A DNA stretch of 64,000 bases from a virus. Below are positions 23,848-32,125 of this stretch, in pieces. Each line of letters opens with the position of its first letter. Position 1 is the stretch's first letter. The DNA lies in the IMG/VR virus record IMGVR_UViG_3300025759_000064, positions 46,920 to 110,919 of that record; one strand, given 5' to 3'. A program made the position numbers and the translations under genes. The notes under the pieces are model-generated. The model had not been told where the DNA came from and did no database searches. It was given only the letters and a program-made list of their open reading frames with translations.

Positions 23848-25092
23848 ATGGGTAGTAAAGATGGATGTCATACAGGTAATCCCCTTGTCTTTGAGGCAAA
23901 GGGTGTCAAAGTATATGCTGGTGGAACAAATAGAAATGGTGGCTGGCACAAGATGTCACCTGTACCTGACTTGGCTCTAGGGCCAATCGGTGTAATACAC
24001 AGTGCAAGAACTATTGATGTATTACCGGAAGGTTGGAAGTCATCGTCTACATTAGTGGGTGGTGATACACCTATTGTAATGGAGATTGATTGGCCTGATT
24101 ACAGTATTCCTAGTAACTTAGGCCCATCGTGGTGGAGAGCATTGGTTGAGGATATCGAGACTAAAAACATCAAATCAATATCTACTCAGTGTATGGGTGG
24201 TCATGGTAGAACTGGTGTACAGTTGGCTATTCTTGCACACTTGATGATACCAAAAGCAAAGCATGAATGGAAGAACGCATACGACCTTATAAAGTGGGTT
24301 CGTGGTAACTTTTGTGAACATGCGGTAGAAGCAAAATCACAGCAAACATACATCGCAGATGTGTGTGGTATACCTGAGGGTGACTCTGCAATTGTAGTCA
24401 CGCAGCCACAATGGAGTAACTTCGATTACACTGCTGATAATCTTCTAACAGAAGATGAGTTGAGAGCAGAGCAAGTAAAGATTGAGAGAGAAGAAAAGAA
24501 AGCAAAGGCTGCTGCTAAGAAAGCGAAGGCTGCTAAGAAAGGTAAGAAAGGTAAGGGCAATAATCCTAAGAAACATACCCTTGAAGATTTCCTTGCTGAT
24601 GATGATGAGCGTGTACCTTTTGGTAGTGATAACAAAGTGAGTTCTCCTATTGAAAAGGGTTGGACTATCGTTGAGTGTTGTGATTGCCACCATAACGAAT
24701 GGCGCAAAGCAGATAGAAATACGTTTACTACACCTTGTAGTTCATGTGGTTTTGACGGAGGCTTTGTACAAGTTGATAGAGAGTTCCTCGATGGTAATAA
24801 GACTAGACTTTGCTTAGTTACTGATGAAATGTATCACCAAATAGAAATGTACGATGAACAAGTTTCATACGTAGGAGAAGCAATACGTAGAGGTATGAGT
24901 GTTAGAAGAAATCACGGAGGTATTGCTACTATTAGAATAGGTAACAAATACATACCTATCCACTTATTAAAAAGAGACGGAGATGACATCGTTTCTATGA
25001 AAAAGACCACACAAAAAATAGTCGAATCCCGTAGTGCCATACAAGGTATGGAGTTTATGGGAAGGCAAGAAAGAGAAATACTGGAGGAATAA
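23848..25092 (+). CDS. PTP/DSP-like cysteine phosphatase with zinc ribbon
   Basis: 414 residues. The active-site loop of Cys-based phosphatases is seen as CMGGHGRTG (Cys115, Arg121; C-x5-R-T/S). A possible general acid lies in DWPDY (81-85). Residues about 210-242 are a Lys/Ala linker (KKAKAAKKGKKGKG), and Cys278/Cys280 with Cys297/Cys300 form a zinc ribbon. The rest is unrecognised. It starts right at the stop of the phosphohistidine-domain gene, so the two are surely co-translated. The pair could add and remove phosphate on the same target. Phosphatase class: fairly sure; substrate unknown. Confidence 0.7.
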   Translation: MGSKDGCHTGNPLVFEAKGVKVYAGGTNRNGGWHKMSPVPDLALGPIGVIHSARTIDVLPEGWKSSSTLVGGDTPIVMEIDWPDYSIPSNLGPSWWRALVEDIETKNIKSISTQCMGGHGRTGVQLAILAHLMIPKAKHEWKNAYDLIKWVRGNFCEHAVEAKSQQTYIADVCGIPEGDSAIVVTQPQWSNFDYTADNLLTEDELRAEQVKIEREEKKAKAAAKKAKAAKKGKKGKGNNPKKHTLEDFLADDDERVPFGSDNKVSSPIEKGWTIVECCDCHHNEWRKADRNTFTTPCSSCGFDGGFVQVDREFLDGNKTRLCLVTDEMYHQIEMYDEQVSYVGEAIRRGMSVRRNHGGIATIRIGNKYIPIHLLKRDGDDIVSMKKTTQKIVESRSAIQGMEFMGRQEREILEE

Positions 25093-25094
25093 AT

Positions 25095-25490
25095 ATGGAA
25101 GAAAGATTACAGGTAAAATGCAATTATGATAATGGTTTGATACACGTTCAAGGTGTATCGAAAACGGTGAATCAAGGAAGAGAGTATGGTTTTGCGACCA
25201 AGATGCGTACAACAACTGAGGTTAGTATGTGGTTAAAAGAACAACCGCCAGTGCTTAAGTCAGCCGCTTCTAACACTCTTGCTTACACACCGTTTCAAAT
25301 CATCAGATACAGTAACAAAGTACCGCAGTTATTCATACCCGGCACGCCCGCTAATCACCCAAACGGTGCTGTATTAAACTTACACCCGCTATCTAACGGT
25401 GTTAAACAACTGCTTTCTTTTGCGGAAAAAGCAGGTTTTATTGTAGATTCAGATGAGTTACCATTCACAACAGACGAGGTGAAAGAATGA
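25095..25490 (+). CDS. Hypothetical protein
   Basis: 131 residues, mixed alpha/beta, with FIPGTPANHPNGAVLNLHPL in the middle. It follows the phosphatase after 2 bases and overlaps the next gene by 4. No family was recognised. Confidence 0.6.
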   Translation: MEERLQVKCNYDNGLIHVQGVSKTVNQGREYGFATKMRTTTEVSMWLKEQPPVLKSAASNTLAYTPFQIIRYSNKVPQLFIPGTPANHPNGAVLNLHPLSNGVKQLLSFAEKAGFIVDSDELPFTTDEVKE

Positions 25491-25693
25491 GTATCATAGA
25501 ATTATCTGTGCTTACTGGAACAGCATCTATTGACTTGAGAAATGTAACTGCTATTGTTCGTTCAGACGACTTTGAAGAAACATGGAATCTTAATGTACAC
25601 ATGAAAAGTGGTACTATCTTTATGTGTGCTGAATATACTGTTGAGGATTATGAAAACTTAGTTAGACTATGGACTGGGGTTGTGTCATCGTGA
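25487..25693 (+). CDS. Small strand-rich hypothetical protein
   Basis: 68 residues, alternating pattern (IELSVLTGTASIDLRNVTAI) like a small beta sheet. ATGA overlap upstream. The function is unknown. Confidence 0.55.
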   Translation: MSIIELSVLTGTASIDLRNVTAIVRSDDFEETWNLNVHMKSGTIFMCAEYTVEDYENLVRLWTGVVSS

Positions 25694-26268
25694 GTAAAAC
25701 ACCATTCCCTAAAGGTCACGTACTGAATGATATTTGGGCATCTCTTAGATTAGTAGCCCAAGAATTGAACATAGAACACCCTAATACTATGTTTGCTATA
25801 CCTGAGCGTACCGCTAAGATGATTGCTGATAGAAGAGAGATACAGGCATCTTTACGCATACAAAATGATGATAGTCTCGCTCACCATGTAGGTTGGGGGT
25901 TACAAACTAATGTCGTAGATTCTATATGTATGGTGTCTCTTTGGAATGAATTAGCAGAAATATACGGAATACCTGCTGGCTTCTTCTCAGCATTAGAGTA
26001 TTCAATTAGAGATGACCCCGCTTTCATGGATGTGAGAATAGTAGGTTTAAGTCCATTTTTAATAGATGCAAACGGTTCACCTACTATTGATTTGGAGAAA
26101 GCGACACATTCTACACCCGCACTTATGCGTTTAGCATGGGATGGTGCATTATCAGGTGATTACTGGGATGTGGAGAGTATAATGCACTTACCTAAGACAG
26201 TGTATCATAATGACGACAGGGCGCTAGAAGCAGCAGAAAGAGTAGGGGTAGAGGTCGAGTTCGCTTAG
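25690..26268 (+). CDS. Hypothetical protein, GTG start
   Basis: 192 residues from GTG 25690 (GTGA overlap with the previous stop). It contains WASLRLVAQELNIEHPNTMF, ERTAKMIADRREIQ and a C-terminal helix. No family was recognised. It is the last gene of the operon; TATA element 7 follows directly. Confidence 0.6.
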   Translation: MSKTPFPKGHVLNDIWASLRLVAQELNIEHPNTMFAIPERTAKMIADRREIQASLRIQNDDSLAHHVGWGLQTNVVDSICMVSLWNELAEIYGIPAGFFSALEYSIRDDPAFMDVRIVGLSPFLIDANGSPTIDLEKATHSTPALMRLAWDGALSGDYWDVESIMHLPKTVYHNDDRALEAAERVGVEVEFA

Positions 26269-26275
26269 AAGAACA

Positions 26276-26299
26276 TTGACTATATAAACCGAGATTGAA
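26276..26299 (+). promoter_or_regulatory. 24-bp TATA element, copy 7
   Basis: Perfect copy. It serves the operon 26317-31798, which also contains the structured-RNA candidate at 28808-28986. Confidence 0.85.
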
Positions 26300-26316
26300 A
26301 AAGGAAGTGAGACAAA

Positions 26317-26913
26317 ATGAAAATGAAAGTATTTGGAAAAGAAAGAGAAGTGGATGGATATGAAAGAAGTCCTATAAATATGAAGAGTAATTACTTTTTA
26401 GGTAGTTCGGGAAGTAATGCCCCATTACTGCTCAGTGATGGTACTAGCCTAAATCGAGATGGTAAATATGGCTTTTTAGCCTTAAAAGACAGAGAATCAG
26501 GAGACATATTCCTCTTAGATATGTATGGGTATGATGGTTATAATCACACTTATGAATTACAATCACAAGTTCAACACGTAGATACGTCAACTAGGAAAAG
26601 AAGTACAAGCGTGGTACTCAAAGCATATGGTATGAATGATGCGTTTAAGTGTCTAAAAGAAGTTTATAGAAAAGACCCTAAAGACTATTCATTGGTTATA
26701 TTAGAGGCAAAAAGTTATGATAGCCAATGGCTGTATTATGGTGGTAAGATAGGAAATACTAGAGCGAATTATGTGGGTAAAGGTCCGTTGGAACGCAACG
26801 ACATGGCAAAGATAAAACATGTTCATGTGCTTATAGATTCGTTAGATAAATCGATAGTATCAGGTAAAGCATCAATGATGAAATTAAAAGAATTAGTAGT
26901 GGAGGAAATATAA
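26317..26913 (+). CDS. Hypothetical protein
   Basis: 198 residues, strand-rich N-terminal half (YGFLALKDRESGDIFLLDMYG) and helical C-terminal half (KASMMKLKELVVEEI). First gene after TATA element 7, with GGAAGTGAG upstream. It abuts the next gene. No family was recognised. Confidence 0.6.
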   Translation: MKMKVFGKEREVDGYERSPINMKSNYFLGSSGSNAPLLLSDGTSLNRDGKYGFLALKDRESGDIFLLDMYGYDGYNHTYELQSQVQHVDTSTRKRSTSVVLKAYGMNDAFKCLKEVYRKDPKDYSLVILEAKSYDSQWLYYGGKIGNTRANYVGKGPLERNDMAKIKHVHVLIDSLDKSIVSGKASMMKLKELVVEEI

Positions 26914-28551
26914 ATGGCAAAAGCAGAGAGACAAGGTTGGCAAACATGGGAACGATACAAAGCAGCAGGTATAGTCAGTGATGATATTACATTTACAGAC
27001 GAGAAGATAATAATAGACCACGCTATTGGTAAAACTAAAGAAACAATAGGTAAGTGTTACCCAATAGATGCAGCAGTGGCTTATTCATTAGCATCTGCTG
27101 GGCCTGAGGCTAAACTAACATCTAAACAATTAGTAAATCAATACACTAGAATGGCTACTGCTATGATGACTCAAACAGTTGGATATGGTAGAGTACCTAA
27201 CCCTGATACCGTTTCATGTGGTCACGATGAAATCAACGGATTTAATATTTCATTCCCATACCCATACTTGAAAGGAGAATGTATTGCTAGTAAGTATACT
27301 CATTCTTCCACTCTAGAAAGTTGGTTGAAAACTAATGAATTAGACCATCTTTTACCTTATGCTAAAATACGAACCAATTCTAAAGGTATGAATGCACTCA
27401 CTACTCAAGTAGGATATGTCCGTTTATTGATGAGTAAGAAATACACACCACTTAGATTAGCCATTGAGGAAAAGTTAGGCACTACCATTTGGTTAATTGG
27501 AGATGGTAATAGTAACGTAAAGGTTACTGCCACAAAAGGTGAGTGTAAATGGAAAGATGACCCAAGTAAGAAATGTGGGCATCACGATGGTGATTACATT
27601 ACAGATTGGGTTATGATAAGAGATGGTGGAGGCGGTCTACATGAATTATGGAGTAGAGAAAGAGGTGAAGCAGTGGTATCTAGTGGCTGGAATCACGACC
27701 AAATTGAAAGCACATTTGGATATAACCATCACAAGGCCCTAGCCCCATCAGACATCATCCTATGGTCTAAAAAATCTAGGACACTAGGTAATATCATAGC
27801 AGAGAAAGAAGTCATTAAAGAGATTAACAAGGCACTAAGACGTATGACTGCAAGAAACTTCAACGTTGTACGCAAAGAAGGTTTGAGGAATACTGCAACT
27901 TACACTTGGAAGAACTGGAATTGGTTATACAGTCTGAGAGACTTAGTTAAACAAACAAGTAAGAAAAACAGAAAAGAACACGATTTGGTTAACGGTTGGT
28001 TGTACAAAAAATACGATTCTAGGATGTCTTACGGTCATGAACTTGCTAAGTTCAAGTGGATACCCGGAAAGAAAGCGGAAGAAGGTGCTAGTGTACCTGC
28101 TGTAAAGGATGAAGAATCCATTAAAACCTTTATAGTATACATGAATGCAACTGGTGGTAGTTATTACAACAGTGGTAAAGGTATACTACCGTTTAGATTC
28201 GCTAGTATTCAAGATGCTAAAACTTTCGTTAATATGTCTGCCCAATTAGCACAGAAACTTGGTGCAGTAGATTCAAGCGGTAGGAAATGGGATGCTCAAA
28301 CTATAACAGACTCTACACCTAATGTCGATAAACTAAAGATAATGGCTAAGGTACACAGGTTAGAGATGGACTCAACTGTTGAGCCTGAGGTCACACCTTC
28401 ACCTAGTGAGATGATTAATGCATTCTTTTGGGGGTCACCGCAAGAGTTCGACAAACACATTTCATATCTAAACGAAGAATCACAAGGCCGATTCACTAGA
28501 CCAAAGATTGTAAACAAGCAAGAGGAGATTGTGGAAGTTGCTACCGAATGA
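26914..28551 (+). CDS. Large hypothetical protein
   Basis: 545 residues, starting at ATG right after the previous stop with GGAGG upstream. No Walker or nuclease motif is visible. There is a possible metal site in CKWKDDPSKKCGHHDGDY (about 211-228) and a helical C-terminus. With its neighbour 26317-26913 it forms a tight pair. No family was recognised. Confidence 0.6.
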   Translation: MAKAERQGWQTWERYKAAGIVSDDITFTDEKIIIDHAIGKTKETIGKCYPIDAAVAYSLASAGPEAKLTSKQLVNQYTRMATAMMTQTVGYGRVPNPDTVSCGHDEINGFNISFPYPYLKGECIASKYTHSSTLESWLKTNELDHLLPYAKIRTNSKGMNALTTQVGYVRLLMSKKYTPLRLAIEEKLGTTIWLIGDGNSNVKVTATKGECKWKDDPSKKCGHHDGDYITDWVMIRDGGGGLHELWSRERGEAVVSSGWNHDQIESTFGYNHHKALAPSDIILWSKKSRTLGNIIAEKEVIKEINKALRRMTARNFNVVRKEGLRNTATYTWKNWNWLYSLRDLVKQTSKKNRKEHDLVNGWLYKKYDSRMSYGHELAKFKWIPGKKAEEGASVPAVKDEESIKTFIVYMNATGGSYYNSGKGILPFRFASIQDAKTFVNMSAQLAQKLGAVDSSGRKWDAQTITDSTPNVDKLKIMAKVHRLEMDSTVEPEVTPSPSEMINAFFWGSPQEFDKHISYLNEESQGRFTRPKIVNKQEEIVEVATE

Positions 28552-28804
28552 AGTCGCATTAAGTCCTAAGTTATTATCAGACATAGCAGATACAAACACA
28601 GCAAAGATAGGTGGTAGAAAGTTTACATTTTCGTGGGGTGATGCAACAGTTTTGATGTGGGCTAAGGGTACAACTATACCTTGTCCCCTATGTAAGAAAG
28701 AGTGTAGTAGTTGTCTTGTATTAAAGACAGATATAGGTGATGTTTACGCTTGTATTCACTGTGAAAAGTACATTATGTATAGCGATAAAATGGAGGAAGA
28801 ATAA
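28529..28804 (+). CDS. Zinc-ribbon protein
   Basis: Up to 91 residues. CPLC-KKEC and CIHC in the C-terminal half make a treble-clef or ribbon zinc site. The start is uncertain: TTG 28529 lies too close to AGAGGAG, and TTG 28538 fits better. It overlaps the end of the previous gene. It ends MEEE, although no gene starts there, so here the GGAGGAAGAATAA end is a relic or serves the RNA region that follows. Confidence 0.55.
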   Translation: MWKLLPNEVALSPKLLSDIADTNTAKIGGRKFTFSWGDATVLMWAKGTTIPCPLCKKECSSCLVLKTDIGDVYACIHCEKYIMYSDKMEEE

Positions 28805-29021
28805 GAATACGATTACAAGTTGGCGAGGCTACATGAATAGGTGGTAGCCCAAAACCGTAACCAGTATGCACAGAACGGGATAAAGAACCGGAGGAGAAGG
28901 GTCGGAGAGAGATTAGATTGCAACGCCCAAACTGTTCTGATAAATGAAATAGAGCATTAAGAAGTCGGATAAGCCAACATATCGTAAACTATTACTGAAT
29001 CAAAACAAGGAGAAAGAAAAA
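28805..29021 (+). ncRNA. Candidate structured RNA
   Basis: A 217-base gap with no ORF in an arm where genes otherwise overlap. Nested complementary blocks are present: TACGAT 28808-28813 with ATCGTA 28981-28986, and directly inside GTTGGC 28819-28824 with GCCAAC 28973-28978. Within these lie a hairpin GGCTAC 28827-28832/GTAGCC 28844-28849 and a stem CAGAAC 28871-28876/GTTCTG 28934-28939, the latter enclosing CCG/CGG. Together they give a multi-branched fold of about 180 nt. It does not match RNase P, SRP, tRNA or C/D-box RNA by eye. It could be a stand-alone RNA or a leader of the gene at 29022 (GGAG at 29010-29013). Confidence 0.5.
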
Positions 29022-29765
29022 ATGAGTAAAGAAAATAATTGGAAACCTGATAGAAAATTGAAAGAGTGGGCGCTGAAACATTTTGCAGAGATGCAAGTTG
29101 GTGGCGTATGGATGCCTGACGGAAGCGGCCTAACGTTTGTAAAAATAGACGAAAACACTTGGAGTCTGAAATCGATAGTAGAATCTATTGAAGCGGAAGA
29201 GAATCTTCAACGTATGAAAGTGTTGATGTTTGACGTAGGGTATACTCTCTTAGAGGGCGACACAGAAGTGATGCCTGAACCCACTAGTGCAGAAGAAGCA
29301 AGGATGTTAGAGATACACATGAAGCGAGATATAGCACAGAACTGGGCTGGTAGTGACGGCACATTACTCAAAGATATGGGACTAGAAAATGTATGGCCTA
29401 GTTACATAGAAGATAGAGAGATACTACTTGACAACGGTGACACGACTACTATACAAGTGTGGGCATATCTAGTAACTAATCCTAACACTGGAGAAGAGAT
29501 ACAGTTAGACCCTGACGATTACCACTTACTTATGGGTGACAAATACTTCATGCGATTTAGAACATCTGAGTTTGAATATTCCGCATTAAGCCGTGAAGAG
29601 ATGATTGAGGATATAGACATGCATAAAGGGCACACAAGTAGTGTTGGAGTAGGTAGTATACACATTGGAGGAAACCAAACTCATAGTGAAAGAGTCGTAA
29701 AAATACCACCTTGGATGTGGGGCACATATTGTCAACAGTTAAGTTGGGATGAAGAAGAGGAATGA
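29022..29765 (+). CDS. Hypothetical acidic protein
   Basis: 247 residues. It contains VLMFDVGYTLLEGD, which superficially recalls the D-x-G-x-T-L motif I of HAD phosphatases (DVGYTL), but the other HAD motifs are not evident. It ends WDEEEE from the next ribosome site. It is the first gene after the RNA candidate. Confidence 0.55.
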   Translation: MSKENNWKPDRKLKEWALKHFAEMQVGGVWMPDGSGLTFVKIDENTWSLKSIVESIEAEENLQRMKVLMFDVGYTLLEGDTEVMPEPTSAEEARMLEIHMKRDIAQNWAGSDGTLLKDMGLENVWPSYIEDREILLDNGDTTTIQVWAYLVTNPNTGEEIQLDPDDYHLLMGDKYFMRFRTSEFEYSALSREEMIEDIDMHKGHTSSVGVGSIHIGGNQTHSERVVKIPPWMWGTYCQQLSWDEEEE

Positions 29766-30508
29766 TTGAAATGTTGACTAATGAAGAGTGGCGTTTAATA
29801 GACGTTATAGGGCAAAGCCCAAAGATTATCCATGACGGTGGACTCCGTTCTACTCTTCCTCTTTGGACTCTATGGCCTTCTCTTAACGAGAAGGGTAAGA
29901 CCAACGGATACTACAAAAACGCTCTTACAGTTGGAGGAAAAATCAATCTTGGATTGCCATTGTTTAATGAAGTTACTCCAGCAGAAAATGATGTAGTACG
30001 GTTAAATGTAGAAGTTAAATTACCATTCTTTACTAGCCAAGAAGATTGCTTAAAGTATACTCTAATGTTACCTATGCTTGCAGAAAATTGCGGGGGTGTA
30101 GTATTAACTCAACGAGATTTAGATTATACAATAGATACGGCAGTCAATGATTTGGTACTCGAAGATGGAACAATAACTAGCATAAGTGCATTTGATAAAA
30201 GAGGTGAATATTCTGAATTAAAAATGTATGACTATGAGAGACTTTGGGATAGCGAACAGGCTAGATTTACTTTGAAAGGTTTAGAACCAGCCTATACACC
30301 AACAGCGATGCATGTTTTACCCTACATCTTAGATAAATTAGGTGAGGATGACGAAAGAATAGATATTTACGATATGTATAGAAAACTGTCGAAGGAAGCG
30401 TTAGTAATGAAGGCTACACTTGATGCACTTATTGAAATAGGGAAGACTAGACACTTTCACCAACACTACGATAATTTGTTACAGCCGTTTATGGATGAAG
30501 AAGAATGA
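29762..30508 (+). CDS. Hypothetical protein
   Basis: 248 residues, mixed alpha/beta, with ATGA overlap. No motif stands out. It ends MDEEE. It pairs by position with the previous gene of nearly equal size; no family was recognised. Confidence 0.55.
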   Translation: MIEMLTNEEWRLIDVIGQSPKIIHDGGLRSTLPLWTLWPSLNEKGKTNGYYKNALTVGGKINLGLPLFNEVTPAENDVVRLNVEVKLPFFTSQEDCLKYTLMLPMLAENCGGVVLTQRDLDYTIDTAVNDLVLEDGTITSISAFDKRGEYSELKMYDYERLWDSEQARFTLKGLEPAYTPTAMHVLPYILDKLGEDDERIDIYDMYRKLSKEALVMKATLDALIEIGKTRHFHQHYDNLLQPFMDEEE

Positions 30509-30600
30509 AGTGTAAAATATGTCCGAGAGTTTCAGGAGAGAGTTGTTGTAGAGTTTGTGGGCATACATACTACGGTACGAGAAGGGAGGAAGAAGAATGA
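30505..30600 (+). CDS. Zinc-ribbon micro-protein
   Basis: 31 residues: MKCKICPRVSGESCCRVCGH and then TYYGTRREEEE. CxxC and CxxC form a minimal zinc ribbon. ATGA overlaps on both sides support translation. The function is unknown. Confidence 0.55.
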   Translation: MKCKICPRVSGESCCRVCGHTYYGTRREEEE

Positions 30601-31091
30601 ACTTTGAAGAAGCGAAGAGACTAATGGAAACAATAAAAGGTGATACAGACATAATAGGTCGGCCAATAGATTCGCGCGGTAGAAGGGTTGGCAGGTCGAT
30701 AGGAAAATATACTCGTCTTTACTACGGTATGTATGAATACAAATATACTCCATATTATAGTATACGTTATCGTGGTGAAAGTATAATTCAGATATTACCT
30801 GAGCGTATATGGTTTCCATGTAAGCCTAATCATCATACCCATTCGGATGAAGCGTGCGAGAAATTAAACGGCTATCTACCAGTAGGTATGCATGTCTATA
30901 AGGAGGGTACTGACGAGTATGGCGTTTCAAAATGGTACTTACGAGATATGAATGTAACTAATCCCGATAACCCTGATGAAGATGTGGTGTTTCACTTTGA
31001 CATTGTACGACATATTTCCAATGATGGAAAGGTGATGTTGTATAGTACAGAGCCTAAGTATCCTAGAGTTTATGAGGAGGAAGAAGAATGA
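30597..31091 (+). CDS. Hypothetical protein
   Basis: 164 residues from the ATG at 30597 (ATGA overlap and GGAGGAAG upstream). There are many Tyr/Arg in the first half (YTRLYYGMYEYKYTPYYSIR) and a beta-rich second half. It ends EEEEE. No family was recognised. Confidence 0.6.
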   Translation: MNFEEAKRLMETIKGDTDIIGRPIDSRGRRVGRSIGKYTRLYYGMYEYKYTPYYSIRYRGESIIQILPERIWFPCKPNHHTHSDEACEKLNGYLPVGMHVYKEGTDEYGVSKWYLRDMNVTNPDNPDEDVVFHFDIVRHISNDGKVMLYSTEPKYPRVYEEEEE

Positions 31092-31354
31092 GTGATGAAA
31101 TCAAGTGGCAATCACCTAGCATGGAAGGTAAGTGGAAAGATAACAAAGGTATACTACATCTAAGGATGATAGAATATTATGGTAAAGACTGGGTAGATAT
31201 ACGGATAATGAATATGTCTAATACCCCGCCTAATTTTACTAGACATGGGGTCAGATTAAACGAGCAGCAGTTGGAAGAGTTGTTACCTATACTAAGGGAC
31301 ATGTTAGTGGATATGAAGAACAAGAGGGAAGAAGATGAAAGGAAGAGCAGTTAG
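31088..31354 (+). CDS. PC4-like ssDNA-binding protein (tentative)
   Basis: 88 residues. The order GKWKDNKGILHLRM, KDWVDIRIMN, FTRHGVRLNEQQLEELLPIL is like the PC4/Sub1 fold (strand, K-x-x-V-D-I-R strand, G-x-x-L-x-x-x-x-W/L helix). If right, it would bind ssDNA and affect transcription or replication. The match is short and made by eye. Confidence 0.45.
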   Translation: MSDEIKWQSPSMEGKWKDNKGILHLRMIEYYGKDWVDIRIMNMSNTPPNFTRHGVRLNEQQLEELLPILRDMLVDMKNKREEDERKSS

Positions 31355-31562
31355 TGTAGTTCATGTAGAGTATGAAGTGTTACAACATCTACTGGAAGAG
31401 ATAGAACTATCAGCCTTGAAAGAAAGGATGATTAACGATGACGTTACAAAGAAGAGATTCGATTCAGGGGCTAACAATGTGGCTGAATTAGTACAGAACA
31501 TGATGGATAGAAGGAAGCATAAGTTACCTAAAGACCATGTAGATTACGAGGTGAAGAAATGA
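31335..31562 (+). CDS. Small hypothetical protein
   Basis: 75 residues, starting 20 bases inside the previous gene in another frame (AGGGAAG upstream). Helical and basic C-terminus. No family was recognised. Confidence 0.5.
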   Translation: MKGRAVSVVHVEYEVLQHLLEEIELSALKERMINDDVTKKRFDSGANNVAELVQNMMDRRKHKLPKDHVDYEVKK

Positions 31563-31798
31563 GTAAATGGTATCCCGAAGTTATGCACCATAGTTTTGGT
31601 ACTGATGGGACTGTTTGTGGCGCTAAGAACCACACATGGCCTGAGCATTATATGGATGATAAAGTAGCGAGGAAGATACCTCGTTGTAACGATTGTATGG
31701 AGATTATAAACCAATTAAAGGCGAATAATAAAACGCCAGTAAAGAGAGAGAAAACACAAGTAATGCGAGTCTACTTGAAAGATTACTTGACTATATAA
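31559..31798 (+). CDS. Possible zinc-binding small protein
   Basis: 79 residues, with VCGAKNHTW and CNDC as possible ligands (C, H, C, C). The last codons (LTI-stop) are encoded by TATA element 8, whose TATATAA supplies the stop. The function is unknown. Confidence 0.55.
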   Translation: MSKWYPEVMHHSFGTDGTVCGAKNHTWPEHYMDDKVARKIPRCNDCMEIINQLKANNKTPVKREKTQVMRVYLKDYLTI

Positions 31799-31810
31799 AC
31801 CGAGATTGAA
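31787..31810 (+). promoter_or_regulatory. 24-bp TATA element, copy 8
   Basis: Perfect copy, overlapping the end of the previous gene. It serves the operon 31827-34903. Confidence 0.85.
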
Positions 31811-31826
31811 AGAAGGGGAGAGAAAG

Positions 31827-32120
31827 ATGACAACAAAATATGAGACTGAGATAGAAGAGATAACTGCACAAAGGGCAGCCTTAGCAGCAAGAATGAATGA
31901 ATTAGTAAAGATGAAGGATATGGAAAAGACATTGAAATCGTGTGAGAAAGATGGACACGTGTGGACTTTAACTACCGTAGGTTCTGACCTATGGAACGTT
32001 TGGAACATTGGTCTTGTTTGTACTAGATGCAACGGTGCGGTGAATGTTCAAGTAGACCCTAATAGTCAAATTACTTGGGATTCACATGAGACAGAAACGT
32101 TGAAAGAAATGTTGGAGTGA
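31827..32120 (+). CDS. Coiled-coil plus zinc-site small protein
   Basis: 97 residues from the ATG at 31827. A helical N-terminus (ITAQRAALAARMNELVKM) is followed by CEKDGHVW and CTRC, probably a zinc site. The role is unknown. Confidence 0.55.
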   Translation: MTTKYETEIEEITAQRAALAARMNELVKMKDMEKTLKSCEKDGHVWTLTTVGSDLWNVWNIGLVCTRCNGAVNVQVDPNSQITWDSHETETLKEMLE

Positions 32121-32125
32121 TTACA

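Noticed and set aside
28805-29021. RNase P RNA, tRNA or group I intron as identity of the structured RNA
   Set aside because: ACAGAA and GGAGGA words recall RNase P conserved regions but occur in the wrong order and the RNA is too short; no cloverleaf with a TTCRANY loop or intron core was found.
29022-29765. HAD-family phosphatase
   Set aside because: Only a DVGYTL-like motif is present; the later Ser/Thr, Lys and Asp motifs of HAD enzymes were not found in order.
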